From contig OZ007031.1 in NCBI GenBank assembly GCA_963931605.1, positions 620,001-684,000 of the forward strand: DNA of 64,000 nt, read 5' to 3'. Position numbers and translations under genes: made by a program. Below the pieces are notes generated by a model that did no database searches, had not been told where the DNA came from, and was given only the letters and a program-made list of their open reading frames with translations. This stretch comes from CALUOB01 sp944322305. Lineage in GTDB: Bacteria > Actinomycetota > Coriobacteriia > Coriobacteriales > Coriobacteriaceae. This document shows, in pieces, positions 49,120 to 58,018 of this stretch; the stretch's first letter is position 1, and the number at the start of each line of letters is the position of its first letter.

Positions 49120-50170
49120 GCGTTTGCTGCCGCCAGGCGAGTCCATCGACGCCGCCGCCCTCATGGACATGGAGTTTAGCGTCAGCCGGGCGATCATCCC
49201 CGGCCTTCTCTACGTCGGGCTCACCATCCTGGCATCGCGCCCCAAGGACGGAAAGTCTTTCATGTCCATCAAGCTCGGTCTCTGCCTGGCGCTCGGGGTG
49301 AGCTTCCTCGGCCTCCCGCCCGTCCAGTGCGGCGTTCTCGTCCTCGCCCTGGAGGACACCCTCGACCGAATCAAGGACCGCCTCGCGGCTCTCCCGTACG
49401 ACAAGACAGACCGGCTGCACTTTGCGACGTCGTCAGACGGCCTGCCCGGGGCGCTCTTCAACGAGCTCGACTCCCAGCTGGCGACGTTCCCCGACATTCG
49501 CGTCGTGGTGATCGATACCCTCCAAAAGGTCCGTCACCGCGCGGGCGATGTCGGATACAACGCCGACTACGAGGACCTCGGCCTGATGAAGGAGTACGCC
49601 GACGAGCACGGCATCGCCATCCTGCTCTTGCACCACACCCGCAAGGCCGAGGCAGGGACAGAGTACGACAGGATCTCCGGGACGTCGGGGATCACCGGCG
49701 TGGCGGACACGATGATGGTCCTCTCCCGCGCCGACGAGGAGACCAAACTCTTGGTCAAGGGCCGCGAGTTCGAGGAGCGCGAGTACGACCTCGCGTTCAA
49801 CGGCGGGAACTGGGAGCTCGCAGACGAGGAGACTGTGCGCGAGCGCGCCATCCGGACGCTGCCCATCGCAGTCAAGCGGGTCACCGACCTCATGGGGGCC
49901 TGCGACTCCTGGAGCGGCACCTGCAAGGAGCTCCTGGAGACCATCAGCGTTCCCGATATCACCGAGCGCGCCCTGTCGCAGCAGCTCCGCGACAACGCGG
50001 ACGCCCTCGGCGCAATCGGCATCTCTATCGCGTGGCGGCGGACCAACCGTGGGACCGTCGTCTCTCTGGGAAGGGCGCACGACGCAGCAAGCGGTGACGG
50101 AGTGGCGTTCTCGCCCCTCCCCGGGGCGCCTGCGGACCGTCACTCCTTCACCGGAGGGGGAAGCCGATGA
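49106..50170 (+). CDS. RepA-like AAA ATPase (AAA_25 type)
   Basis: Protein of 354 residues with a RecA-fold ATPase of the RepA/AAA_25 group. The Walker A region is ILASRPKDGKSFMSIKL, Walker B is VVVIDTLQKVRHRAG, and AILLLHHTRKAEAGTEYDRISGTSGITGVAD is a strongly conserved family stretch. Relatives are replicative helicase-like proteins on plasmids and mobilizable elements; here it may help replicate the excised circle. The C-terminal third (about 250-320) looks like a winged helix. Confidence 0.87.
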   Translation: MVASRRLLPPGESIDAAALMDMEFSVSRAIIPGLLYVGLTILASRPKDGKSFMSIKLGLCLALGVSFLGLPPVQCGVLVLALEDTLDRIKDRLAALPYDKTDRLHFATSSDGLPGALFNELDSQLATFPDIRVVVIDTLQKVRHRAGDVGYNADYEDLGLMKEYADEHGIAILLLHHTRKAEAGTEYDRISGTSGITGVADTMMVLSRADEETKLLVKGREFEEREYDLAFNGGNWELADEETVRERAIRTLPIAVKRVTDLMGACDSWSGTCKELLETISVPDITERALSQQLRDNADALGAIGISIAWRRTNRGTVVSLGRAHDAASGDGVAFSPLPGAPADRHSFTGGGSR

Positions 50171-50361
50171 GTGTGTTGGACAACCTCCCCCTCACGCGGC
50201 TCAAGCTCGACGCGGCTCTGAGCGACCACCAAATGGGCGATGAGCTCGATGAGCGCGGGGTCAGGCTCCACCTGCTCGCCATAGAGAGGGAGCTCGAGCG
50301 TCTCGACCTCCGCATCTCTGCCCTTGTGCACCGGGACGCCCCTTACCAAGACAACCTCTAG
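50167..50361 (+). CDS. Small hypothetical protein
   Basis: A 64-residue protein rich in Leu, Glu and Arg, likely a short helical hairpin (DELDERGVRLHLLAIERELERLDLRI). Its ATG overlaps the upstream stop codon (ATGA), so it is translated with the ATPase. No family recognised. It may be an accessory part of the replication or relaxosome module. Confidence 0.7.
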   Translation: MSVLDNLPLTRLKLDAALSDHQMGDELDERGVRLHLLAIERELERLDLRISALVHRDAPYQDNL

Positions 50362-50370
50362 GAGGAAAAG

Positions 50371-50826
50371 ATGGGAGACAAGACCAAGGTCATGAGCCTG
50401 AGGCTCTCGGCGGGGGACTACCGGCGCCTTCACGCCTACGGGGTCTCGAAGGGCCTCTCGGACAGCGCCGCCGCCCGCGAGCTCATCGCGGGCGGCCTCG
50501 CCGCCGACGGCCTCGCGCTCTACAGCTCAGAGCTCGGCACGTACCTGCGGGGCGTCGTTCAACCGCTCCTCGACCAGGTCGACGAGACGCTCGAGGCGAG
50601 GAACGCCGAGCAGGAGGACCGCATCGCCCGCGTGGTCCACCGCGCCACCCGCGCCTCCATCGTCGCCGCGATAGCGGCGGTGGAGATCGAGAAGGGCACC
50701 TTCGCGGGGCTCGACGGCGTCAGCGCCGCCGACATCTACGCGACCTACGACAAGCAGGCAGGGCTGATTCAGGCGGGCTACACACTGGAGGAGGCGAGGG
50801 AGCGTGTGCGCCGCGGGAAGGAGTAG
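50371..50826 (+). CDS. Ribbon-helix-helix relaxosome accessory protein (MobC/NikA-like)
   Basis: Protein of 151 residues. The N-terminus has a ribbon-helix-helix pattern (KVMSLRLSAGDYRRLHAYGV, then LSDSAAARELIAGGL). The rest is helical, which fits oligomeric oriT-binding proteins. The start at 50371 follows GGAGG. It overlaps the relaxase gene by 23 bp, the normal arrangement of nicking accessory proteins. DNA-binding at the oriT-like region is inference. Confidence 0.78.
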   Translation: MGDKTKVMSLRLSAGDYRRLHAYGVSKGLSDSAAARELIAGGLAADGLALYSSELGTYLRGVVQPLLDQVDETLEARNAEQEDRIARVVHRATRASIVAAIAAVEIEKGTFAGLDGVSAADIYATYDKQAGLIQAGYTLEEARERVRRGKE

Positions 50827-52159
50827 CCTTTTCGTCAACGCGCGCGTCCACCTCCCCGGCTCGAGGGGACGCGCTGCCGTCTCGGCGAGCACCATCGGCT
50901 ACATCGCCACGAGGCCGGGCGCAGACGCCTCGCCAACCCCCGGGGACCTCAGGCGCGCCGAGATGGCCGAGCGCATGGCGCTGGCGGGCTACTATGCCGA
51001 GCGCCCTGGCTCGACTGCCCTCTTCGACCAGGACGGCGCCGTCCCCTTGCGCGAAGCACGGGCACGTCTCGCCACAGCGAACGGGGCGCTCTCGACGTGG
51101 GTCATCAGCGTCCGCCGCGAGGAGGCGGGCGAGCTCCGCCTCGGCTGCAAGGAGGAGTGGCAGCGGTGGTGCCGTCGGGAGCTGACGCCCGCCCTCGCGG
51201 TCGCGATGGGGGTGCCCGAGTCGTCCGTGCGATGGATAGCGGCCGAGCACGAGAACGCCCCGAACAGCAAACACGTACACGTGGTGGCCTGGTCCTCCGA
51301 CGGCTCCTTCTCGTCGGTCATGCCCAGGGGGCGGCTCGAACGGGCCCGCGAGATGATGACGGACGCCGCGCTCGAGCCCGCCGTGAGGGTCGCCCTCTCT
51401 GAGCGCGACGTGGCGCGCCGCGCGGCGATCGAGGCGGCGCGGGCGATACCCGCCGAGAGCGTGAGCGTCGAGCTGCCGCCCACGGGACGCATCTCCTACG
51501 CGCACCTGAGGCGCCGGCACCCGGAGACAGCTTCGGACCTTCTCGATGCGCTGCGCCGCGCCGACAAGCTGCACCCGCGTATGGCCGAGGCGAAGTCGCT
51601 CTACCGCGAGGCGATCGATCGCTGCGCGGAGCTCAAGGGACTTACCGGCGACGAGCGCACCCGCTACGTCCGAGCCGCCATGGACGACCTCGACGCCCGC
51701 AGGGCGAACGCTCTGCTCCGCACCCTGGTGCCCGACCGCGCGGAGGCTGGGCCCGACGCACCCGTGCGCTCCGCGGCGCCGACCGACGGCCCCGCCATCC
51801 GACGGGCAGCCGAGAGGCGCATGAGGGGCGAGGTCGCCGCATGCGCGACGCGAAGGGAGCTGGACGCCGCCGCAAGCGCCGTCCGTGAGCGGCGCCCCGT
51901 CCCGGAGGGCCCGCTCAGATCGTGCCCGTCTTACCGCCGCGCCCTTAAGTCCGCACCCGCCGCTGTAGGCCGCGCCGCTATCGCCGCGCTCGCCGCGGAA
52001 GCCAGCCAGGACCGGCGGCGAGACGTCGCGGACGAGGCCGGTGAGGCCGCGCTGCGCATCCTGGCCCGGGCGGCACTCGCCGCCCTGCGCACCGCGGCGG
52101 CCGCGGGTGGGGAAGCCGTTCGCATCAACAGTCGAGTCCAAAGGGAGGTCCGCCTATGA
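50804..52159 (+). CDS. Relaxase, MobL-like
   Basis: Would nick the element at oriT and lead the strand into a recipient. The 451-residue protein starts at GTG 50804. The N-terminal region has STIGYIATRPGADA, where Tyr is the probable nucleophile. WVISVRREEAGELRL follows, and the histidine motif is in AAEHENAPNSKHVHVVAW (H...HxH). The C-terminal half is Ala/Arg-rich and not conserved. It ends overlapping the coupling-protein start (ATGA). The exact Mob class is uncertain. Confidence 0.75.
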   Translation: MCAAGRSSLFVNARVHLPGSRGRAAVSASTIGYIATRPGADASPTPGDLRRAEMAERMALAGYYAERPGSTALFDQDGAVPLREARARLATANGALSTWVISVRREEAGELRLGCKEEWQRWCRRELTPALAVAMGVPESSVRWIAAEHENAPNSKHVHVVAWSSDGSFSSVMPRGRLERAREMMTDAALEPAVRVALSERDVARRAAIEAARAIPAESVSVELPPTGRISYAHLRRRHPETASDLLDALRRADKLHPRMAEAKSLYREAIDRCAELKGLTGDERTRYVRAAMDDLDARRANALLRTLVPDRAEAGPDAPVRSAAPTDGPAIRRAAERRMRGEVAACATRRELDAAASAVRERRPVPEGPLRSCPSYRRALKSAPAAVGRAAIAALAAEASQDRRRDVADEAGEAALRILARAALAALRTAAAAGGEAVRINSRVQREVRL

Positions 52160-54105
52160 GGAGGGCAAAGAGCTTCAACGACGAGGGATCGGGAATCCCG
52201 AGAGCCATGCTGGCGGGGTTCCTGGCCGGGGCGGCGGCGGATCTCGTAATCCTCCCCGCCGTCTGGAGCTGGCTCGTGCCGGCCGTAGGAGGCGTGGTCG
52301 ATGCGGTGCTCCGCACCCTCTCGCCCGCCTCGCCGACGCCCCCTTCCGGCGCCATGGCCACCCCGCGCCTGGAGAACCCGCTTGCCGCGCTCCCCGGAAT
52401 ACTCTCCGGCGGGCAGCGCAGCGCGTTCCTCCTCGCGGCGCTGGGCGTGCTCGCGCTCTGCATAACCATCGCGCTCGCGAACCGCATCTCGCGCACCAGA
52501 TGGATTCACGACGGCACGTGGGTGGGAGGCAGAAGGGCTCCGGGCGCGCCGATACACGGCGACGCGCGGCTCGCGTCCGGACCCTCAGAGCTGAGACGGC
52601 TCACGAGCGGCTGGCGCGAGAGAAAGGGGCCGAGGGGCGGCACGCTCGCCGTCGGCGTCCTCGGCGGCGAGATCCGGCTGATCGACTCCGTACACGCCTG
52701 CATCCTGGCGGAGAGCGGAGAGGGCAAGTCCCGCAGGATAGCCCTACCCACCGCCCTAGCCAACTTCCTCGCGGGGAGGAGCCTGATAATCAACGACATC
52801 AAGGGCGAGCTCCGGGCATACCTCGAGCCCTACTTCCGCAAGGCGTGTACCCATCGCATCGTGGACGTGATGTTCGACGCGCCGGCCGCGTCGGCGAGGT
52901 TCGACCCCTTGGAGCGCGCGAAGGCGGCGTACCGCGAGGAGGGGCACGGCGGCGCGACCCGCGAGCTTCGCGAGCTGGCGCGATGCATCGTGCCGTCGGC
53001 GCTCAAGGGCCAGCCCTTCTTCACCGACAACGCTCGCAACCTGTTCGTAGGAATCGCCCTCCGCATCATCACGGATGAGGGGGTACCTGAGGAGAGCAAG
53101 ACGGTCATGTCCGTCGCGGCGGCGATTGCACCCTCAGGGCAGGAGTCGGCGCTCGACCGCATCGCCTCCATTGTCTCCGGGCTCCCGCCAGGGCATCCCT
53201 CGCTCCCGTTCCTCTCTGGAATCAACGGCGAGTCGGGAGGCGCCCCGGGCGTGATATCCACACTCGCCACCTACCTCTCCGAGTACGCGGACGGCAACGT
53301 CGCCCTCATGCTCCACGGGGACGAGTGCGCTCTAGACCGGATCGGCGAAGAGCCGACGGTGTTCTTCGTCTCGTCAAGCTCCGCAACCGGGAACTACAAG
53401 CGACTCGTGCAGACGTTCGTCGCGCAGACGCTATCGGCGCTGCGCCTATGCGCGGCCCGCAACGCAGGCAGATGCCCCGTGGAGACCGTCCTTGTGCTCG
53501 ATGAGGCGGCGTCGCTCGGCAGGAATGAGCGCCTGATTCAGGACCTCGGCGAGATGCGCTCGGAGGGCGTCCATGTCCTGTGGTTCTGCCAGTCCCTCCT
53601 CCAACTCCAGAGCGTGAGCGGGTACAGCCGAGAGGAGGCCGAGACGATCCTCGATCTCCTCAAGGACAAGGTGGTGCTCTCCTGCTCGAACGTCGAGACC
53701 GCGCGCAAGCTCTCCGAGTCGCTCGGCTCCTACACGGCGCTCTCCGAGTCCCGCAGCCGCACCAAGGGAGCCAACTCCGGATCAACGGGCACGAGCGAGG
53801 GCACCGTGCGCCGCCCTCTCATCACTCCGGACGAACTGATGAGGTGGACGGGACGCGAGACCGGCGCACTCGTGATTCACGACGGACACGCGCTCGCGCT
53901 GCCGAGCCGAGACGTGTCCGAGACGTTCGTCGCTGAGATGCTCGGCATGACCTCGTCCGAGGCGGAGAAGCACATGATGGAGGAAGCGCTGTCCCGCCGC
54001 GAGATCCGAAACGAGACGGCGCCGCCCGTCTGGACGGGCGTGGACGGGGAGATTCAAGCCCCGAGGGACGGCGCGCGAGTCGGTTACACCCCCGAGGGCT
54101 TCTGA
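52156..54105 (+). CDS. Type IV coupling protein (VirD4/TraG)
   Basis: ATPase of 649 residues that links the relaxosome to a mating pore. Two N-terminal membrane segments (about 17-42 and 95-115) are followed by the ATPase domain. Walker A is ILAESGEGKSRR, Walker B is TVLVLDEAASLGR, and LIINDIKGEL with LWFCQSLLQL are conserved VirD4 motifs. The start at 52156 has GGGAGG upstream. As the element has no pore genes, it would dock with a helper's secretion system. Confidence 0.93.
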   Translation: MRRAKSFNDEGSGIPRAMLAGFLAGAAADLVILPAVWSWLVPAVGGVVDAVLRTLSPASPTPPSGAMATPRLENPLAALPGILSGGQRSAFLLAALGVLALCITIALANRISRTRWIHDGTWVGGRRAPGAPIHGDARLASGPSELRRLTSGWRERKGPRGGTLAVGVLGGEIRLIDSVHACILAESGEGKSRRIALPTALANFLAGRSLIINDIKGELRAYLEPYFRKACTHRIVDVMFDAPAASARFDPLERAKAAYREEGHGGATRELRELARCIVPSALKGQPFFTDNARNLFVGIALRIITDEGVPEESKTVMSVAAAIAPSGQESALDRIASIVSGLPPGHPSLPFLSGINGESGGAPGVISTLATYLSEYADGNVALMLHGDECALDRIGEEPTVFFVSSSSATGNYKRLVQTFVAQTLSALRLCAARNAGRCPVETVLVLDEAASLGRNERLIQDLGEMRSEGVHVLWFCQSLLQLQSVSGYSREEAETILDLLKDKVVLSCSNVETARKLSESLGSYTALSESRSRTKGANSGSTGTSEGTVRRPLITPDELMRWTGRETGALVIHDGHALALPSRDVSETFVAEMLGMTSSEAEKHMMEEALSRREIRNETAPPVWTGVDGEIQAPRDGARVGYTPEGF

Positions 54106-54227
54106 GGCGGCCTGTAATCGTCCCCGACCTGCCGATTCGCACCTCGGCGCTTACGCACCGTAGGGAGGCGTAAACACGGCCCTGCCGGTGCCGGCGGTGT
54201 GTCGGCTACGCCCCCACCTGCGCCTCG

Positions 54228-54309
54228 AACCCGGCCCGCCGGGTTGCACCGTCCCCTTTCCCGGCGGAACGTAGTAGAGCCTTATCCTGCTCCGCCGGTT
54301 TTCGGCGGA
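54228..54309 (+). other. Putative oriT with an IncP-type nic motif
   Basis: TTATCCTGC (54282-54290) matches the nic region of IncP/MobP-type transfer origins (TATCCTG/C), placing the cut between 54289 and 54290. It is flanked by an 8-bp inverted repeat CCGGCGGA (54261-54268) and TCCGCCGG (54291-54298). AACCCGGC and GCCGGGTT (54228-54245) form a further palindrome. The site lies in the 670-bp gene-free stretch right after the coupling-protein gene. Confidence 0.6.
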
Positions 54310-54628
54310 AATGTTGGGGCTCTGAACGACCCTCATGGCGCGCGGGGCGCTGGGACGCCGAGCATGCCGTACAAGATGACGGGGTGCCGACCATACGCCG
54401 GCACCCCGTCCCGTCACCTCCCCCGCCATCGCTCCGGCGACTCCACTCGTCCGCGGCGATCGCCTCGTCGAAGAGAGCTGTTCAGTCGGGAGGGGGGCGG
54501 CCGGCGCATCTCGTCACTTCGCGCAACGGTTTCAGGTAAGGAGATTCTGAAAGTGCCCATGCGCCATGCAGCGACGCGCCGAAGCCGGACGGCCGGCATT
54601 TTGCGCCAACCCGAAAAAAGTCATTCAT

Positions 54629-54696
54629 AATGTAAAAGACTCTTGACATTTTTCTACCTTGCAGTATAACGAGAAATGTAAAGAGGCTTTGACATT
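54629..54696 (+). promoter_or_regulatory. Promoter with twin palindromic operators
   Basis: Two related 22-bp near-palindromes, 54629-54650 and 54675-54696, begin AATGTAAA and end TTGACATT, centre to centre 46 bp. TTGACA (54643-54648) and TATAAC (54665-54670), spaced 16 bp, form the promoter. One operator covers the -35 and the other lies just after the start site, an arrangement for repression, probably by the XRE protein encoded second in the operon. Confidence 0.75.
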
Positions 54697-54774
54697 TCAA
54701 GCCGACTTCGACAAGCGGAGGGAGGTAGAAGCAATCGCAAGGCCAGCCCAACTAAGCGACGGGAGGTAAGTGAC

Positions 54775-55104
54775 ATGAGGAAGATGGACGAGATGGAGAG
54801 GAGCATCCAGCTTCATGCGGAGGAGTGGGGGTACAGGGCGGCCCTGCTGTCCCTGAGCGCGTGGGCGCTGTTCAACTGCTGGCAGGCGCTCGCGAACGGC
54901 TCCGAGTACAGCCCCCTGCCCGCCCTGATCCTGTGCCTCGCGGTGTGCGTCCAGGGATTCTCCCAGATGGCAATGAGGCGCAGGATGGTCGCCGGGGACG
55001 AGGAGTACCGGGAGCCCAACAAGCTCCTGCGGGCGGCGGTGGTCGCAATCGTCGTCATCGCGCTCGCCCTGTCGATCGGGGCCTACCTCCTGGCAAGGGC
55101 CTAG
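54775..55104 (+). CDS. Small membrane protein paired with an XRE regulator
   Basis: Protein of 109 residues with three hydrophobic segments (about 20-38, 44-62 and 86-105) and charged N-terminus (MRKMDEMERSIQLHAEEW). The start at 54775 follows GGGAGG. It is followed 6 bp later by an XRE gene. Pairs of this kind (small membrane protein plus YozG-like repressor) are common in Gram-positive genomes, but the function is not known. Confidence 0.8.
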   Translation: MRKMDEMERSIQLHAEEWGYRAALLSLSAWALFNCWQALANGSEYSPLPALILCLAVCVQGFSQMAMRRRMVAGDEEYREPNKLLRAAVVAIVVIALALSIGAYLLARA

Positions 55105-55110
55105 GCCTCC

Positions 55111-55305
55111 ATGAGGAACACAGTGAAGCGGCTGAGGAAGCAGGCCGGGCTGCGCCAGGAGGACATGGCGAGGGAGCTTGGCGTGAGCCGCCAGACGATC
55201 ATCGCCGTCGAGAACGACAAGTACAACCCCACGCTGGAGCTCGCGATGAAGATCGCAAGGCTGCTGGGACTTCACGTAGACGAGATCTTCTTCCTTGATG
55301 ACTGA
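55111..55305 (+). CDS. XRE-family transcriptional regulator
   Basis: Protein of 64 residues, almost only a helix-turn-helix: VKRLRKQAGLRQEDMARELGV, then SRQTIIAVENDKYNPTLELA. The size and the end (HVDEIFFLDD) resemble YozG-type regulators. It probably represses the operon from the twin operators at 54629-54696. Confidence 0.92.
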   Translation: MRNTVKRLRKQAGLRQEDMARELGVSRQTIIAVENDKYNPTLELAMKIARLLGLHVDEIFFLDD

Positions 55306-55738
55306 TGGGTAGGCTCCTCCTTCGCGCCGCCGCGCGGCGGGCTCGTCCCGAGCCCGCCGCGGCGGCGCGTCCGCCCCTCCGGTACGTGCGGCGTGAGCGA
55401 GCCACGCCCGCCGAAGGTGTAGACGAGGTTCTCAAGAGACGAGGATCGAGCCCGGAGGGGTCGATCTCCGCGAGCCTCTCGCAACTGTTGAGGGAGCGCT
55501 GCGTCCCCCTCACACCCTGAGGCTCCCCATCCCCGTAACGCCGGCGATCTCCCCGAACCCGAAAAACCAGTAGTCACAGGCTATGGGCGTGTCACAAGTG
55601 GGCAATGGGGCCCGCCCTCGCTCGTCGGCGCGGCGCCATCTCAAAAAAGTTCTACGAACGTCGAATAGTACGACATCCGTCGAACAATCGGGGGTATACT
55701 CCACCCCAAGAGGAGGCCCGCGGGCGAGGGGAGGCGAG
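55306..55738. other. Gene-free interval with a hairpin and the arsR promoter region
   Basis: GCGCCGCC and GGCGGCGC (55324-55368), with inner GGCGGGCTCG, form a strong stem right after the XRE gene. A -10-like TATACT is at 55695-55700. CGTCGAA occurs twice (55659-55678 area) near a TACGA inverted pair, a possible ArsR operator. No further gene is seen. Confidence 0.5.
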
Positions 55739-56017
55739 ATGGTCGGCGACGGGTTCAAGGCGCTCTCGGATCCCACGCGCCGCCGCATCCTCGAGCTCCT
55801 CGGCGAGCGGGACATGACGGCGGGAGAGATCGGCGAGCACTTCCCCCAGAACAAGGCGACCCTCTCGCACCACCTCGAGATCCTGCGCGAGGCGGGCCTC
55901 GTGGAGGCGGAGCGCCGGGGCAGGAACGTCCTCTACCGGCTGGACACCACCGTCCTGCAGGGCCTCATCTCATGGTTCCTCGGGCTCACGGAAACGGAGG
56001 CTTCGGATGAAGGTTGA
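55739..56017 (+). CDS. ArsR/SdpR-family repressor
   Basis: Protein of 92 residues with a winged helix: FKALSDPTRRRILELLGERD, MTAGEIGEHFPQNKATLSHHLEIL, then GLVEAERRGRNVLYRL. The start at 55739 follows GGGGAGG. No ArsR metal-binding CxC is present, so a metal sensor role is unlikely. It overlaps the SdpI-like gene by 11 bp, which strongly resembles the sdpRI operon of Bacillus, where the repressor is held by the immunity protein. Confidence 0.92.
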   Translation: MVGDGFKALSDPTRRRILELLGERDMTAGEIGEHFPQNKATLSHHLEILREAGLVEAERRGRNVLYRLDTTVLQGLISWFLGLTETEASDEG

Positions 56018-56690
56018 GCTTGGGCGCGCCGAGCGCGCCTTCTGGGTCGTCCTGTTCGCGGCGGTGGCCGCCCACCTGCTGGCGTACGCGCTGGTGGCCT
56101 ATCCCGCCCTGCCCCAGACGGTGCCCACGCACTGGGGCGCCGACGGCGCGGTCAACGGCTGGGGCGACAAGGCCGGCACGATCTTCATGGCGGCCATGCC
56201 CGCTCTCGTCGCGATCTTCATGCTCGCCGTGCCGCGCCTCGACCCCAAGGGGCGCAACTTCGAGCGCTTCCGTGGCGTCTACTTGGGTATGAGCGCCGCG
56301 CTTACCCTGCTTCTGGTCGTCATCGCGTGGATGACGCCGCTCACCGCCTTCGGCCTCGTGTCTGAGGGAGGTTCGATCGTCTCGACGGTAACCCTCTTCG
56401 CGCTCGGCGCCCTCATAATTGCGCTCGGCAACTACCTGCCGCGCGTCAAGCCCAACTACACCTTTGGCATCCGCACGCCCTGGACGCTCGCAAGCGAGGA
56501 CAACTGGCGCCGCACGCACCGCTTTGCCGGTCCCGTCTTCGTGGTTGCCGGCGCGGTGATGCTCGTCGCAGCGGTGCTCTCAACCGTTGCGCCCGACGTG
56601 TCGTTCTGGGCCGGCATGGCGTCGGTACTGGTCGCAACCCTCGTCGTGGGCGCCTACAGTTTCCTCGTCTGGCGGCATGAGAGTCGCTAG
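56007..56690 (+). CDS. SdpI-like immunity/sensor membrane protein
   Basis: Membrane protein of 227 residues with about six segments. The N-terminal DUF1648 motif is LPQTVPTHWGADGAVNGWGDK, and the SdpI motif is YLPRVKPNYTFGIRTPWTLASEDNWRRTHR. In Bacillus SdpI gives immunity to the SdpC toxin and sequesters SdpR; the same here is inference. No toxin gene is present in the element, so it may protect against a competitor's toxin. Confidence 0.92.
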   Translation: MKVELGRAERAFWVVLFAAVAAHLLAYALVAYPALPQTVPTHWGADGAVNGWGDKAGTIFMAAMPALVAIFMLAVPRLDPKGRNFERFRGVYLGMSAALTLLLVVIAWMTPLTAFGLVSEGGSIVSTVTLFALGALIIALGNYLPRVKPNYTFGIRTPWTLASEDNWRRTHRFAGPVFVVAGAVMLVAAVLSTVAPDVSFWAGMASVLVATLVVGAYSFLVWRHESR

Positions 56691-56713
56691 GAGGGCATTG
56701 GAAGGGAGTCGCG

Positions 56714-57265
56714 ATGACTGAAGAGAATGTGCGACCGGATCGGGTGTTCCCCGGCCGGAACGATCCGTGGTTCATTGCCGTCATGGCGGTCGTCGCGGGT
56801 GGTCTCGCGGCGGGGTGCGTCGCGTGCTTCGTGGCCACGGCCCCCTCGTTCCCGTGGAGCTGGCTCGTGCTCCTGTTCGTTCCGGTCTTCGTTGCCCTGG
56901 CGGCCCTGCCCATCCGCAGCAACCGCATCGAGCTTTACGACGACCGCTTCGTCATCGTGTACGCGGGGACGCGCTCGGCGATTCCCTACGCCCACGTGCG
57001 GGGCGTCCGGCGCACCAGGACGCTTCTGGCGGGCACGGCCAACTCGCTCGACCGTGTCTACATCGAGGCGCCCTACGACGGCGACGCCATCGTCTCGGTC
57101 AGGGACAACGACGCCCTCGTGGCCGAGCTGGAGCGCAGGTGCGCCCTGCGGCCCGGCCGTCCCCGTCCTGCCGCAGGACACCCACGAGATGGCGGACATG
57201 CATGGGCCCCGCGCTCCTCCAGAGGCCATCTTGAGGCCGATGGAGGAGACGGGCACGGCGAATGA
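56714..57265 (+). CDS. Membrane protein with a bacterial PH-like domain
   Basis: Protein of up to 183 residues with two hydrophobic segments (about 20-40 and 46-64), followed by a PH-like domain: PIRSNRIELYDDRFVIVYAG, IPYAHVRGVRRTR and SLDRVYIEAPYDGDAIVSV. Relatives (YyaB/SunI-type) include bacteriocin-immunity proteins. After residue 145 the sequence becomes Gly/Arg/Pro-rich and does not look like a domain, so the end may be frameshifted. It is co-directional with sdpR/sdpI-like genes, 23 bp after. Confidence 0.72.
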   Translation: MTEENVRPDRVFPGRNDPWFIAVMAVVAGGLAAGCVACFVATAPSFPWSWLVLLFVPVFVALAALPIRSNRIELYDDRFVIVYAGTRSAIPYAHVRGVRRTRTLLAGTANSLDRVYIEAPYDGDAIVSVRDNDALVAELERRCALRPGRPRPAAGHPRDGGHAWAPRSSRGHLEADGGDGHGE

Positions 57266-57466
57266 GTGGGGGTACGGGCAATCTAACACCTTAGTCGGCA
57301 ACAAAGTATCCCAGCCAAAAGGTGCATGATGGCTAAGATACTCAAATTACGAGATGCAGAGATTGGATTACTGAGAGGCTCTCATTAATAGGAGGGCTGC
57401 TTGATTCATGGGTATAGCTTACTAGACGGAAGGCCTGTCCGGGTTGCAATGCGAAGGAAAACCGCG

Positions 57467-58018
57467 TTATATATCGGTCATTGCGAGGGAGGCAGAGACT
57501 TCCTCGTTTGCAGCGATATCGAAATCGCAAACGACGTCTGCCTTATCTCCGATCAGGGCGATAATGCTTGTTCCTTCTGGTAGCGACACGACATCGTTGA
57601 ACGTCGCTGTCCCCTCGGCGAGGGTGATGTAGTCGCCGCTCTCTATTTGGTAGAGCACGACTTTTGCCCTGCCTTGCGTGCAGGAGAGGTTGATAGAGAC
57701 GGAGGCGGGTTGGTTCGACTGGGAGCTATCGATCATCGCCAAGTTGTTTCGCCCTCCGAAACCGAGGCATTCGATTGTGCCGGCGCAGGCTTTTTCCGAA
57801 TCGGCGGTAAAGGATAGGAAGCCCTGGGAGCTCTTCGCCACCTGGGCCGTGATTGCGGTGGCGTCATCGTACATGCCGTTGTCGGAATGTCGGTAATAGA
57901 AAGTCCCGCTGCTGAACCCGCAGGTTTGGATTAGGAACATCAACACGATGGCGATGACGCAAGCGAACAATGCGATAACGCCGACAACGCTGAATTTCCG
58001 CCTTGATTGACCAGTCAT
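57467..58018 (-). CDS. Unrecognised secreted or membrane-anchored protein
   Basis: Protein of 183 residues with one N-terminal hydrophobic segment (about 11-31, VVGVIALFACVIAIVLMFLIQ), then an outer domain of beta-strand character (GFLSFTADSEKACAGTI; AKVVLYQIESGDYITLAEG). Cys-Gly follows the segment but the lipobox is poor. No family recognised. It stands alone in the opposite orientation to the immunity genes, with about 200 bp of gene-free sequence on its downstream side. Confidence 0.7.
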   Translation of the reverse strand: MTGQSRRKFSVVGVIALFACVIAIVLMFLIQTCGFSSGTFYYRHSDNGMYDDATAITAQVAKSSQGFLSFTADSEKACAGTIECLGFGGRNNLAMIDSSQSNQPASVSINLSCTQGRAKVVLYQIESGDYITLAEGTATFNDVVSLPEGTSIIALIGDKADVVCDFDIAANEEVSASLAMTDI

